Shown piece by piece: positions 27,201-35,318 of a DNA stretch of 64,000 nt. The stretch is from contig JAWLFY010000003.1 of NCBI GenBank assembly GCA_041685355.1, forward strand, positions 1 to 64,000, written 5' to 3'. The notes beneath the pieces were generated by a model. It was not told the origin of the DNA, did not search any database, and saw only the letters and a list, made by a program, of their open reading frames with translations. Within the stretch, counting starts at the first letter, position 1, and every line of letters starts with the position of its first letter. This DNA comes from JAWLFY01 sp041685355. Its GTDB lineage: Bacteria; Planctomycetota; Planctomycetia; Pirellulales; Pirellulaceae. The translations under genes and the position numbers were made by a program.

Positions 27201-29273
27201 TTCGTCGAAACCGCGTTGGACAACCTTGAGGTTTTCGGCGACGACGCGGGCCCCTTTGCCGCCGAACTTACGCGTCAATTGGGACTCGATGGCATCGACC
27301 AACTGGGCTTCGCTCAGTCCCGCTTGCCGGGCGAGCGGCGTGGCGGCGAAGAACGCGCCTTGGAACGCGATCCCCTGCATCCGCAGTCGCAGTTCCGGGT
27401 CACCCGCTTCCTCCCGCGCGATGCGGAACGCGTCGAGAGTGAACAGCCGGATGTCGCGGTCGCGGACGGCCTTGCGGGCCGACTCCGGCAGGCTGGCCCA
27501 GAAGGCCTCCGGGGAGGCGTGGTCGCTTTGCATGATGAAGCAGCCACGCTCATTCAATCCGGCCAGCGCGTCGGTGTGCCCGAATACGTTCGGATCCGGC
27601 GATAGGACCACATCGACATGGATGTAGTCGTGGTTGACCCGGATCGGTTCGGGAGCGGCGGACAAGTAAAACGTCGTCGGTTGTCCCTTCTTTTCCGACC
27701 CGTACTTGGGGTTCGCCTTGATGTGGTAACCCAGCAAGTTGTACAGCGTGATCGCGAGGTTCTTTCCCGTCGTGATCGCTCCCCAACCGCCGATCGAGTG
27801 CAGCCGGACGCTGATGCTATTCGACGGCATCAGGTTCGGATTCTCCGAACCGTGGACGGCCAAGTGGCGGACGTGGGGGTAGGCGTCCGAGATCGCCTCC
27901 TGCCGCAAACGTTGCTTCGGCGTCTTGGGGGAATCTCGCACGAAATCGATGGAGAGATAGAAAAACTTGTGTTTCGGGCCGTCGTCCAACATGTTCTCGA
28001 CGGCACCGATCAGCGCTTCGGGCTGCAGATCGCGGCTCCCCATCCCGAACGACGCGGAGTAGACGGCCGGGGCGTCTCGGCTGTCGCGGTAGGACTCCAA
28101 GTCGGGGAATGGCGTCTCTTCCCGCTCGCGACCGTTTTCGTAACAGCGGGAGATCAGCGCGCGGATCTCCCGCACGATCGGTAAGTCGACCGCCAGGGGT
28201 TGGTCCAGCCGTTCCAGCACGGTCACGCCCCGTTTCCCCTTGAGCAGCCGGCTGAGCAAATCCCCCGGAAACGGTCGCCACATCGCCATATTGACCACGC
28301 CGACCCGCAGCCCACGCGAGTCACGCAGATAATCGGCGACCGCCTCGGCCGTCCCCAACAGGCTACCTTGGCCGAGCAACAGGTAATCGGCGTCGTCGAC
28401 CCGGTACCCCGACGCGCGGGCGTAGCTTCGCCCGGTGAACTCGTGGAATTTGGCGAACGCCTCGTCGGCGATTTCCGCGACGTGATCGAAGAAAAAGGGA
28501 CGCTGAGCCGCCACGCTCTGCATGTACGCGTCCTGGTTCTGGACCACACCCACCATCAAACTGTCGTCGACGCTCCACAGTTCCGGAATGCGACGCCGTT
28601 GAGGTCCGTAGATGATCGCTTGCGCCGGCGTCGGCGTGGGGATCATGTCGTCCGGGCGTCCCAGAAACTCGGCGATCAGTTCGCGTTCGGGGACACGAAT
28701 CGATTCGATCACGTGTGTGGTTAAGAACCCGTCCTGCGCGACCACGCCGGGCGTCAACGACCGCTCGGCGATCGCATGGGCGATCACGTTCAGATCGGCT
28801 GCACCCTGAGCGTTCTTGGCGAACATTTCAAAGAAGCCGGTGTCGTCGATGCAGTGGTAATCGTCGTGACCGGCGTGGACGTTCAGCGTCGCCTTGGTCA
28901 TCGCACGGGCCCCGAGGTTCAGCACATAGGTCAACCGCTTGCCGACCGCCGCGTAGAGCGACTCGTGCATGTAGGCGATCCCCTGTCCCGACGAAAAGTT
29001 TGCCGCCCGGAGCCCCGTCATCGACAACCCGGCCGTTACCGCCGCGGCGGCATGCTCACCTTCCGGTTCGATGAAGATCAGCGGACGCCCGGAGATATTC
29101 AGGTGACCGGCGGCGGCGGCCTCCGCCCAATATTCTCCCATCTGGGTCGATGGGGTGATCGGGTAGGCGCCGGCCGCGTCGGTCGATTCCCGCTCGCACA
29201 GGATCACGGCCGTATTGCCGTCCACCGCGGCGGGGTAACCAGGGTATTTGAAATCGGATTGTGCGTTAGCCAT
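24270..29273 (-). CDS. Very large pyruvate:ferredoxin (2-oxoacid) oxidoreductase, all domains fused
   Basis: NifJ-type enzyme that oxidises a 2-oxoacid, most simply pyruvate, to acyl-CoA and reduced ferredoxin. Order: an alpha domain with AGAYPITPSTQMGEY (about 34-48), a transketolase C-terminal-like region, a gamma domain (GGWGAITTGKNLAITLYNLL near 497-516), ferredoxin motifs CTACGNCYTACP (near 788) and CKGCMECVEVC (near 928), then the thiamine-diphosphate domain with CLGCGEKS (near 1003) and GDGAMYDIGFQNLSRAM (near 1233). A further ferredoxin-like CTACDECVKTNPEI lies near 1594. At 1,667 residues it is about 450 longer than usual; extra sequence lies between the two ferredoxin motifs, after the CLGCGEKS motif, and at the C-terminus. 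Substrate is not certain. It sits inside the Rnf operon, which would use its ferredoxin. Confidence 0.82.
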   Translation of the reverse strand: MANAQSDFKYPGYPAAVDGNTAVILCERESTDAAGAYPITPSTQMGEYWAEAAAAGHLNISGRPLIFIEPEGEHAAAAVTAGLSMTGLRAANFSSGQGIAYMHESLYAAVGKRLTYVLNLGARAMTKATLNVHAGHDDYHCIDDTGFFEMFAKNAQGAADLNVIAHAIAERSLTPGVVAQDGFLTTHVIESIRVPERELIAEFLGRPDDMIPTPTPAQAIIYGPQRRRIPELWSVDDSLMVGVVQNQDAYMQSVAAQRPFFFDHVAEIADEAFAKFHEFTGRSYARASGYRVDDADYLLLGQGSLLGTAEAVADYLRDSRGLRVGVVNMAMWRPFPGDLLSRLLKGKRGVTVLERLDQPLAVDLPIVREIRALISRCYENGREREETPFPDLESYRDSRDAPAVYSASFGMGSRDLQPEALIGAVENMLDDGPKHKFFYLSIDFVRDSPKTPKQRLRQEAISDAYPHVRHLAVHGSENPNLMPSNSISVRLHSIGGWGAITTGKNLAITLYNLLGYHIKANPKYGSEKKGQPTTFYLSAAPEPIRVNHDYIHVDVVLSPDPNVFGHTDALAGLNERGCFIMQSDHASPEAFWASLPESARKAVRDRDIRLFTLDAFRIAREEAGDPELRLRMQGIAFQGAFFAATPLARQAGLSEAQLVDAIESQLTRKFGGKGARVVAENLKVVQRGFDEIRPIDYRHLEAPEKADATATRGDEPPLPILLGDQPQSQSPLSDIHRFWEQTGSLYASGRGNENLADPFIGSGTMPAVTTLFRDMTPIRFQYPRWIPENCTACGNCYTACPDTAIPGLVSELSAVFDTVIRRCEKQGKPADLLRRAVRRLEPSYRQLLGSAGPEADTTELLRQAITDTVKRWDPEETRGALAEQFEGFTECLGDFKFGVSTPYFTAPEGQTAGSGGLLSITVNPYTCKGCMECVEVCNDDALRPVDQDADSVTRLRDHWDLWRDLPNTPERFLRIQNIEDAIGALHTLLLDKRNYGALASGDGACLGCGEKSILHLFIATVEALMRPRVERHVEELNALIRRLETQLQDKLIHEIDLGQPELIAGVIAEGDSGDLTLSRIAERYERATGGEPLDRRWLAEHLQLLSELKRLRWRYTEGTTGRGRAAMGMLNATGCSSVWGSTYPYNPYPFPWANHLFQDSASLALGAFEGQMAKMAEGFKSIRQAKRLLDGPDADRSDVRGVDESGVDSVDLRRFTWRDFSDEEWSLCPPVVAVGGDGAMYDIGFQNLSRAMMSGKPIKVVVLDTQVYSNTGGQACTAGFFSQVSDMAPHGEVSQGKHEVRKEIGLIAMAHRTTYVMQGTIAHPNHMIEGFIQGLKARRPALFNLYAPCQPEHGIGDDSSTRQSKLAVESRAYPLFRYDPDAGPRLEAGLDLEGNPSPQQDWPTYELRYTEGGRERVMTLPMTFADFAATETRFRKHFRNAPGDTWNDRMVPLAEFLELTSEQRRGRVAYIWSVDRERQLTRLVVAPPMVQACEDRRDFWTTLRGIARSDSPAVSKEAITTEVRAEITQRMLAGFTRWLGELDGSVPAPDHPDAGGESPSTGEIAASDRHNGTADPAGGPPADGGWMAPWIDSDRCTACDECVKTNPEIFAYDSNKKAFIKNPEGGPYSDLVKAAERCTAQIIHPGLPRDRSGKDLQKWIERGRRFN

Positions 29274-29348
29274 GGGGACACCCGTGGGCGGTTGACTTGA
29301 AAGCCCTTCCTCGACGCGGATGCGTCCGGTCGGGCTCGGTGATCACGT

Positions 29349-30224
29349 TCAGGTCGGAGACTCCGGGAGGGGCGAGCGTCGAATCACCGGGGAGGCCGAC
29401 GGACCTCGGATCGGCCCCACCTCGGAATCGATCCATACGATTGCCCCCGTCGGGCAACGCCGCGTCGGCCGGTCGTCTAGCTGAGCCCCCGGTTCGATGA
29501 TCACCGGCAAATTGTTCTTCATCTCGAGCGCCCCGTCCGAATCGGTCACACAACGACCGCAGGCGGTACAAGCGACTTGGCAATCCGCCAGCATCTCGTC
29601 GCCGGCCAGTTCCGACCGACAGGCCACCCAGAGCCGCTGATCGATCGGCTCGAGGGTAAACAGCTCCTTCGGACACGCCCGCACACACGCCCCGCATGCC
29701 GTGCACTTCGCCTCGTCGACGACCGGAAGCCGGTGGGGATCCATGTGGATCGCGTCGAAATCGCAACTGCGATAGCAATCGGCCAATCCGAGGCAGCCCC
29801 AGAAGCATCCCTTGCCGCCGCCGGCGACCAACGCCGCCCCGGCACAACTCGAGGCACCGACGTAGCGGGCATGGGTGCGGGCGACGTTGTCGCCGCCGGC
29901 GCACGCCAACCGCGCGACGCGTCGAACCTCCGCGTGGGCGTCGATCCCGAGGTAATTCGCGATCCGCTCGTGGTCGACCGTGCTGGCCACCCCGCAACGG
30001 GTCGGAGACGCCTCGCCCGCGACGACCGCCTCGGCAAACGCTTGACACCCGGGATAGCCACAACCGCCGCAGTTCGTCCCCGGGAGCATCCGCCGCACGT
30101 TCACCACGCGGGGATCTTCGTCAACATGCCAGCGGACCGCGGCCCATGCCAACAACGAGGCCAGCACGGAAGTCAGGCCCGCCATGAACAACGGGGCGAT
30201 CAGATAGGTCGGTACCGCGTCCAA
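29349..30224 (-). CDS. rnfB: Rnf complex ferredoxin-type subunit RnfB
   Basis: Entry point for electrons from reduced ferredoxin. An N-terminal membrane helix (about 8-30) is followed by the Fe-S domain LPGTNCGGCGYPGCQAFAEA (landmarks NCGGCGYPGC, about 49-58), two Cys blocks CFWGCLGLADCYRSC and CTACGACVRACP, and a later CQVACTACGRC. The TTG at 30224 is preferred: it has GGAGG nine bases upstream and follows the preceding gene's stop by 16 bp. A GTG at 30272 gives a longer form without a ribosome binding site. First intact gene of the Rnf operon. The C-terminus after CPTGAIVW is a short lineage-specific tail. Confidence 0.88.
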   Translation of the reverse strand: MDAVPTYLIAPLFMAGLTSVLASLLAWAAVRWHVDEDPRVVNVRRMLPGTNCGGCGYPGCQAFAEAVVAGEASPTRCGVASTVDHERIANYLGIDAHAEVRRVARLACAGGDNVARTHARYVGASSCAGAALVAGGGKGCFWGCLGLADCYRSCDFDAIHMDPHRLPVVDEAKCTACGACVRACPKELFTLEPIDQRLWVACRSELAGDEMLADCQVACTACGRCVTDSDGALEMKNNLPVIIEPGAQLDDRPTRRCPTGAIVWIDSEVGPIRGPSASPVIRRSPLPESPT

Positions 30225-30240
30225 GCCAGACAACCTCCGT

Positions 30241-30568
30241 TCAATTCGGGTCGGCCAACCGCTGAGCGACACCCGGCAAGGAATCGGGGTTCAGCGACAT
30301 CGAGTCGATCGGCAACGACGCCAGGTGGAACGCCCGATCGGGGTTCGCCAGGTTGAGCATCAGCGGGACGCGTGGCGGCGATGATCGATTCGCGGATCTC
30401 GCGGCCCGCGGCGGAAAGCGTCTGCGTATCGGTCACGTCTAGCGAACCCAGTCGTTGCCCGGTCGCCGATTCGATGCCGCCGCGACGAAGGTGCAAAGGC
30501 ACGACCAAACCAGACGTGCCGGTCTCGATGCCGGAGCTCTTGCTTGTCTGGGTTGGGACCTCGCCCAT
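30241..30568 (-). pseudogene. Frame-disrupted gene of about 108 codons at the head of the Rnf operon
   Basis: Two reading frames join into one protein-like sequence if one base is skipped. The first runs from ATG 30568 (GAGGA eight bases upstream), MGEVPTQTSKSSG... to ESIIAATRP; the second, one base out, continues LMLNLANPDRAFHLASLP... and stops at 30241, just before the rnfB ribosome binding site. The switch falls at a CCC proline codon (30365-30367); dropping one C restores the frame. This may be a sequencing error, a real mutation, or +1 frameshifting on CCC. An upstream ATG at 30622 would extend the N-terminus but lacks a ribosome binding site. The product is not recognised; it has no membrane helix and no Cys. 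Confidence 0.55.
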
Positions 30569-30746
30569 GAGATACTTCCTCACCGAAAACTCGAACCGAT
30601 CGATCGCGAACGCGGATGCCATGATAAGGGAATCCGATGCGAAGGGAAAAAGTTTTCGGTGATCTCAAACGACGGTGCCTGGCTCGCTTATCCTGGAGGG
30701 ATTCCCACCCCTTTGATCATTCCCGCACGCGGGAGCCTGCCCGCCC

Positions 30747-33700
30747 ATGCCACTCGCGACAGCTCGAAATCGGTCGGTTTTCGTCACGCGATTCGTCGGC
30801 GTCCGGTTCGTTGCCGTCCTGTTCGTCAGCGTCCTGTTCGTCAGCGTCCTGCGAGGCGCGGGCTCGGATGCGGCGGAGACGGACTCGGGGGATCGCGAGC
30901 CTCAGGGAACTGAGATTCCCGAAGCTGAGGCCCGAGCAGCGGTGCTGGAGACGATGCTTCGAGACACCGTCGTGCCGTTTCTGGCGGAGCATTGTTACGA
31001 CTGCCACGGGGCGGATGCTCAGGAAGCGGAGCTTGACCTGCGGCCGTACTCCACCGTCGAGTCGCTATCGACCTTTCATCAGAGCTGGGAGGAGGTCGCA
31101 CACCGGATCGAGGCTGGGGAGATGCCTCCGCCGGAAGCGGGCCGACCGGACGAAGGGGAGCGGGATGCGGTGGTGGCCGCGATCAACCGGGCACGGCGGA
31201 CGCTGGCACTCGGCACCGCCGGGGACCCGGGGCCGGTGATCACGCGGCGGCTCAGTCACGCCGAATACGACTACACGATTCGCGACCTGACCGGCGTCGA
31301 TTTGCGACCCGCGCGAGAGTTTCCGATCGACCCGGCGAACGAGGCCGGATTCGACAACACAGGGCTCTCGTTGACCTTGTCGCCGTCGTTGATGCAGAAG
31401 TATCTCGCGGCCGCCCGTGGCGTGTCGGAACACTTGGTGCTCAAGCCCGGCGGATTCGATTTCGCGGAACACCCGGTGGTCACCGATACCGATCGGGACA
31501 AGTACGCCGTCCGCCGGATCGTCGATTTCTATCTTCGGCAGCCGACCGATCTGGCGGACTATTTCCATGCCGCCTGGGTGATCCGGGTGACGCCAGACGT
31601 CGACGGGGCCGGCGAGGAACGTGACGGTTCTGTCGATGCTCGCCTGCGTCAGATCGCGACCGAGCGTGGGCTCAGTCCGGCCTACCTCGATCGGGTTTGG
31701 CAGATGCTGCGATCGCCAAGCCCGACGCTCGGTCCGCTGGCCCGGGTCCGAGAAGATTGGCACGGTCTGCCCGACGATTCGTCGCATGATTCCGAGGCGC
31801 GACGGGGGTGTGAAGCGATCCGTGATTACGTGCTCGTCGTACGCCAGCGGCTGGAACCGAACATCCCGAACCTCAAACTCGAGGGCGGGCACTTGGGATC
31901 GCAGCAATTCGTGATTTGGAAGAACGACCAATACGCGGCCCATCGTCGCAAGTTCGTCCCGGAAACCATCAACTCGATCGAACCGGGGTCGGACGAGGCG
32001 GAGCGGTTTCCAGATCTGCTGCCGCCGGATGACCCAGACGAACCTGAGGAGCCCGGCCAACCGCAGAAGTCCAACCAACTCGAGGAGCCCGACCAACTCG
32101 AGGAGCCCGACCAACTCGAGGAGCCCGGCCAAGTCGCGGAGTTCCACGAATCGCTTCGACAGTTTTGCGACTTGTTTCCCGACGCCTTCTACATCTCGGA
32201 ACGGGGTCGGGATTACGTCAAAAAGAAGCGGGAGGGGGAGGAAAAAGGGCGACTGCTGAGCGCCGGGTTCCACAGCATGATGGGGTACTACCGCGACGAC
32301 GGTCCGTTGTACGAGATGATTCTCGATGACGCCGGACGGGAAGAGATCGATCGTCTGTGGCGTGAACTCGACTTCATCACCGCGGCGCCGCTGCGGCAAT
32401 ACACCGGCTTCGTTTGGTTCGAGCGGACCGATTCGTCATACATGCGGGACGAGGTGTTCAACTTTGCCCGCGCTGAGGACAAATCGGTGACCAGCGAAGC
32501 GAAGATCCGGCGTTTGGCCAAGGAGTACCGGGCGAAGGCGGTGCGGAACGGGGGGAGTGACGAGGTGCTGGCCGCGATCGACAAATTTTTCGAGCGGATT
32601 AACCGCCAGATCCGATCGGTCGAGCGGGCGTGGCGCGACAGCGAGTCGGTTCATCTCGACGCGTTGCTCGAGTTTGCCGACGCCGCCTATCGTCGCCCGC
32701 TGACAGACCAGGAACGGGAGGAGCTGCTTTCGTTCTACCGTTCGCTCCGGGAGGATGACGGGTTGTCGCACGAGGAGGCGATGCAGGATTCGATCGTGTC
32801 GATCTTGATCAGCCCGTGGTTCTTCTATCGCGCCGACTTGGCACCGACCGAGGATCGACGACGCCCGCTCACCGATCATGAGTTGGCCAACCGGCTCAGT
32901 TACTTCCTTTGGTCGAGCATGCCCGACGCCGAACTTCGGCGGGACGCCGACGCGGGGCGATTGCGGCAGCCCGAGGTGCTTGTCGCGCATGCCCGGCGGA
33001 TGCTTGCCAGCGAGAAGTCCGAAGCGTTGGCGTTGGAGTTCGCCGGCAATTGGCTCGACATCCGGCGTTTCGACCAACTCAACAGCGTGGATCGGGAACG
33101 GTATCCGAGCTTCACCGATTCGCTCCGCCAGGCGATGTTCGAGGAACCGCTGCGGTTCTTTCTCGATGTGGTTCGCCGCGACGGTTCGGCGCTAGAATTC
33201 TTGGACGCGGACCATACGTTCGTCAACCGGGAACTTGCCGTTCATTACGGGTTCGACGCCTCGGAGGTCGACCGCGAAGGATGGCACCGGGTTGACGGCG
33301 CCGCGCGGCATCGCGGCGGTTTGGTGCCGATGGCGGCGTTCCAGACCGCCAATTCGGCCGGGCTTCGCACCAGCCCGGTCAAACGTGGGTACTGGGTGGC
33401 CCGCCGGTTGTTGGGCGAGCGGATCCCGCCGCCGCCACCGGACGTTCCTGAGTTACCCGAGGACGAGCAGGAACTCGGCCCGATGACGCTTGCCGAGGCG
33501 TTGGCGAAGCATCGCGAGCATGCTTCCTGCGCGGCTTGTCACGACCGCTTCGATTCGCTCGGTTTGGCGCTGGAGCAGTTTGACCCGATCGGTCGATGGA
33601 GAACGGAAGATTCCGGGGGTCACGCGATCGACGCACGGGCCGAGTTCCCCGGCGGTACCCGCGGCGAGGGCGTGCAGGGATTAAGAGATTACCTGTTGGC

Positions 33701-33905
33701 CCACCGCCGAGACGATTTCGTTGATCACCTTTGCCGGCAATTGCTAGCGTATGGCCTGGGCCGCACGTTGATCTTGTCTGACGAGCCGTTGGTCGATCGG
33801 ATGATTCAGCGGCTTGAGACGGAAGAATACCGATTCGGTTCGCTCGTCGAATCGATCGTCACCAGTTCCCAGTTTCTCGAAAAACGCGGACGGACCGCAC
33901 CATGA
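30747..33905 (+). CDS. DUF1592-family exported cytochrome-like protein (DUF1587/1592/1588/1585)
   Basis: Planctomycete-type large exported protein. A signal segment (about 12-37) is followed by a cytochrome-like haem motif CYDCHG near 83, DUF1587 (ITRRLSHAEYDYTIRDLTGVDL, landmarks HAEYDYTIRDL near 172), DUF1595-like RRPLTDQERE, DUF1592 with ELANRLSYFLWSSMPD (about 711-726), DUF1588 with VKRGYWVARRLLGERIPPPPPDVP (landmarks RGYW and IPPPPPDVP), and C-terminal DUF1585 with ASCAACHDRFDSLGLALE near 926. The biochemical role of the family is unknown. A repeat-encoded acidic insert (LEEPDQ units, about 432-461) breaks the middle. It overlaps the DUF1552 gene by 4 bp, its usual partner. Confidence 0.88.
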   Translation: MPLATARNRSVFVTRFVGVRFVAVLFVSVLFVSVLRGAGSDAAETDSGDREPQGTEIPEAEARAAVLETMLRDTVVPFLAEHCYDCHGADAQEAELDLRPYSTVESLSTFHQSWEEVAHRIEAGEMPPPEAGRPDEGERDAVVAAINRARRTLALGTAGDPGPVITRRLSHAEYDYTIRDLTGVDLRPAREFPIDPANEAGFDNTGLSLTLSPSLMQKYLAAARGVSEHLVLKPGGFDFAEHPVVTDTDRDKYAVRRIVDFYLRQPTDLADYFHAAWVIRVTPDVDGAGEERDGSVDARLRQIATERGLSPAYLDRVWQMLRSPSPTLGPLARVREDWHGLPDDSSHDSEARRGCEAIRDYVLVVRQRLEPNIPNLKLEGGHLGSQQFVIWKNDQYAAHRRKFVPETINSIEPGSDEAERFPDLLPPDDPDEPEEPGQPQKSNQLEEPDQLEEPDQLEEPGQVAEFHESLRQFCDLFPDAFYISERGRDYVKKKREGEEKGRLLSAGFHSMMGYYRDDGPLYEMILDDAGREEIDRLWRELDFITAAPLRQYTGFVWFERTDSSYMRDEVFNFARAEDKSVTSEAKIRRLAKEYRAKAVRNGGSDEVLAAIDKFFERINRQIRSVERAWRDSESVHLDALLEFADAAYRRPLTDQEREELLSFYRSLREDDGLSHEEAMQDSIVSILISPWFFYRADLAPTEDRRRPLTDHELANRLSYFLWSSMPDAELRRDADAGRLRQPEVLVAHARRMLASEKSEALALEFAGNWLDIRRFDQLNSVDRERYPSFTDSLRQAMFEEPLRFFLDVVRRDGSALEFLDADHTFVNRELAVHYGFDASEVDREGWHRVDGAARHRGGLVPMAAFQTANSAGLRTSPVKRGYWVARRLLGERIPPPPPDVPELPEDEQELGPMTLAEALAKHREHASCAACHDRFDSLGLALEQFDPIGRWRTEDSGGHAIDARAEFPGGTRGEGVQGLRDYLLAHRRDDFVDHLCRQLLAYGLGRTLILSDEPLVDRMIQRLETEEYRFGSLVESIVTSSQFLEKRGRTAP
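30792..30851. repeat. 15-bp tandem repeat in a signal peptide
   Basis: Four 15-bp units start at 30792, 30807, 30822 and 30837; the last two are identical (ttcgtcagcgtcctg). They encode FVGVR, FVAVL, FVSVL, FVSVL, which is the hydrophobic core of the DUF1592 protein's signal peptide. Confidence 0.85.
32041..32130. repeat. 18-bp tandem repeat inside the DUF1592-family gene
   Basis: Five 18-bp units start at 32041, 32059, 32077, 32095 and 32113; the two central ones are identical (aactcgaggagcccgacc). They encode an acidic, proline-containing insert of NLEEPDQ-type hexapeptides in a region with no conserved domain. Confidence 0.85.
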
Positions 33906-35275
33906 AACCCAAACTCACATCCCGCCGGTCGCAGTCAAGTTCGGGTGAAATCGACGAGGCCCAGAGGTCGTCGTTATCCCGCCGCACGCTGCTGCGCGGC
34001 ACGGGTGTGGCACTCGGATTGCCTTGGCTGGAGTCGCTTCCCGTGTGGGGCGGTCCGGCGGGTGCCGACCAGGACCATCCGCGTCGTTTCGCGGCGCTCT
34101 TCATGGCGTGTGGGGTGCATCGCGAACATTGGTGGGCCCGTGGCGCCGGCGACGGGATGGAGCTCGGGAATTGTCTCAAGCCGATGGAACCGCTCAAGGC
34201 GAAATTCAATCTGTTGAACGGGTTGTTCAACGAGAACGCCACCGGGGTCGGCATTCACCCGGGCCAGACCGGAAACATCTTGTCCGGTGCGGCGCTGCAG
34301 AAAGGGTCCGAGCTTCGTGGCGGGATCAGCGTAGACCAGGTTTTGGCCAATCAGTTGGCGGACGTGACCGTTCAGCCCAGTTTGGTTCTCGGCTGCGAAC
34401 AGCCGATCACGGGCTATCACGAGACCAACTTCTCGATGGCCTATAGCTCGCATATTTCCTGGCAGAACGCGACCTCGCCGGTGCCGATGGAGGTCTATCC
34501 GTCGCTTGCGTTTGACAGCCTGTTCGACAATCGCGGCAGCCGTCGGAATCAAAGCGTGCTGGACCGGGTCAAGGAGCACGCCGCGTCGCTGAGTCGCCAG
34601 ACTTCCGCGTCGGACCGCGCGAAGCTGGAAGAGTATCTCAACAGTGTCCGCGAAGTCGAAAAGCGGGTCGTGCGGATGCGTGACGAGGCGGACAAGGCGG
34701 CCGGGCGGTCGGCCGATTCGGGCAAGCCGCTGTTCGCGATGGAGCGACCGGAGAACGGGCTACCCGAAGACATCCGCGACCACATGCGGCTGATGTGTGA
34801 CATCGTCGCGATCGCCTTCCAGACCGACAAGACACGTGTGGCAACGCTGTTGCTTTGTCGGGATATCTCCGGATTGTTCTATCCGTTCCTCGGCGTCCGT
34901 CGCACGCACCATTCGGCCTCGCATTACGACCTGGAGGAGGATTTCGAAAAGATCTCTACGTACTACGTCTCGCAGATGGCGTACTTGGCGAAGAGGTTGG
35001 ACGAGATGCCGGAGGGGGACGGCACGGTGTTGGACAACAGTTGTTTGCTGTTCCTGAACAATATGTGGTCTGGCAGCAAACACGACTCGAGCAAGGTGCC
35101 GGCGTTTTCGGTCGGCGGACTTGGGGGCACGATCGAGACCGGCCGAGTGCTCGACTACAGCGACCGCGGGGACGACCAGCGGCGACTCTGCTCGCTCTAC
35201 CTTTCGATCTTGGACCGAATGGGTGTCGCGTCCGATTCGTTCGGTGACGCCGACCGACCCCTGGACGGGTTCTGA
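33902..35275 (+). CDS. DUF1552 domain-containing exported protein
   Basis: Standard partner of DUF1592-family genes. The N-terminus has a twin-arginine-like leader LSRRTLLRGTGVALGLPWLE (landmarks SRRTLLRG and ALGLPWLES, about 26-45). Family landmarks are FMACGVHREHWW, LNGLFNENATGVGIHPGQTGN (GIHPGQTG, about 117-124), SVDQVLANQ, and RRTHHSASHYD near the C-terminus. Function is unknown; the pair is proposed to act on the cell envelope side. Translationally coupled to the preceding gene (ATGA overlap) and convergent with the HIT gene. Confidence 0.88.
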   Translation: MKPKLTSRRSQSSSGEIDEAQRSSLSRRTLLRGTGVALGLPWLESLPVWGGPAGADQDHPRRFAALFMACGVHREHWWARGAGDGMELGNCLKPMEPLKAKFNLLNGLFNENATGVGIHPGQTGNILSGAALQKGSELRGGISVDQVLANQLADVTVQPSLVLGCEQPITGYHETNFSMAYSSHISWQNATSPVPMEVYPSLAFDSLFDNRGSRRNQSVLDRVKEHAASLSRQTSASDRAKLEEYLNSVREVEKRVVRMRDEADKAAGRSADSGKPLFAMERPENGLPEDIRDHMRLMCDIVAIAFQTDKTRVATLLLCRDISGLFYPFLGVRRTHHSASHYDLEEDFEKISTYYVSQMAYLAKRLDEMPEGDGTVLDNSCLLFLNNMWSGSKHDSSKVPAFSVGGLGGTIETGRVLDYSDRGDDQRRLCSLYLSILDRMGVASDSFGDADRPLDGF

Positions 35276-35297
35276 CCCGATTCGCGGCTGTGTGTCC

Positions 35298-35318
35298 CGG
35301 CGGGGCTCAGCCCGGCGG
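35298..35318. terminator. Weak hairpin between convergent genes
   Basis: An imperfect hairpin (CGGGGCT with AGCCCGG, one mismatch) spans the HIT stop codon in the 31-bp convergent gap. It could act for both strands, but there is no T-run, so this is a weak call. Confidence 0.25.

Noticed and set aside
30200..30622. A single intact 140-codon gene upstream of rnfB
   Set aside because: The last third of that frame overlaps rnfB and loses protein-like character after the CCC codon; the other frame is better there, so a frame break is the better reading.
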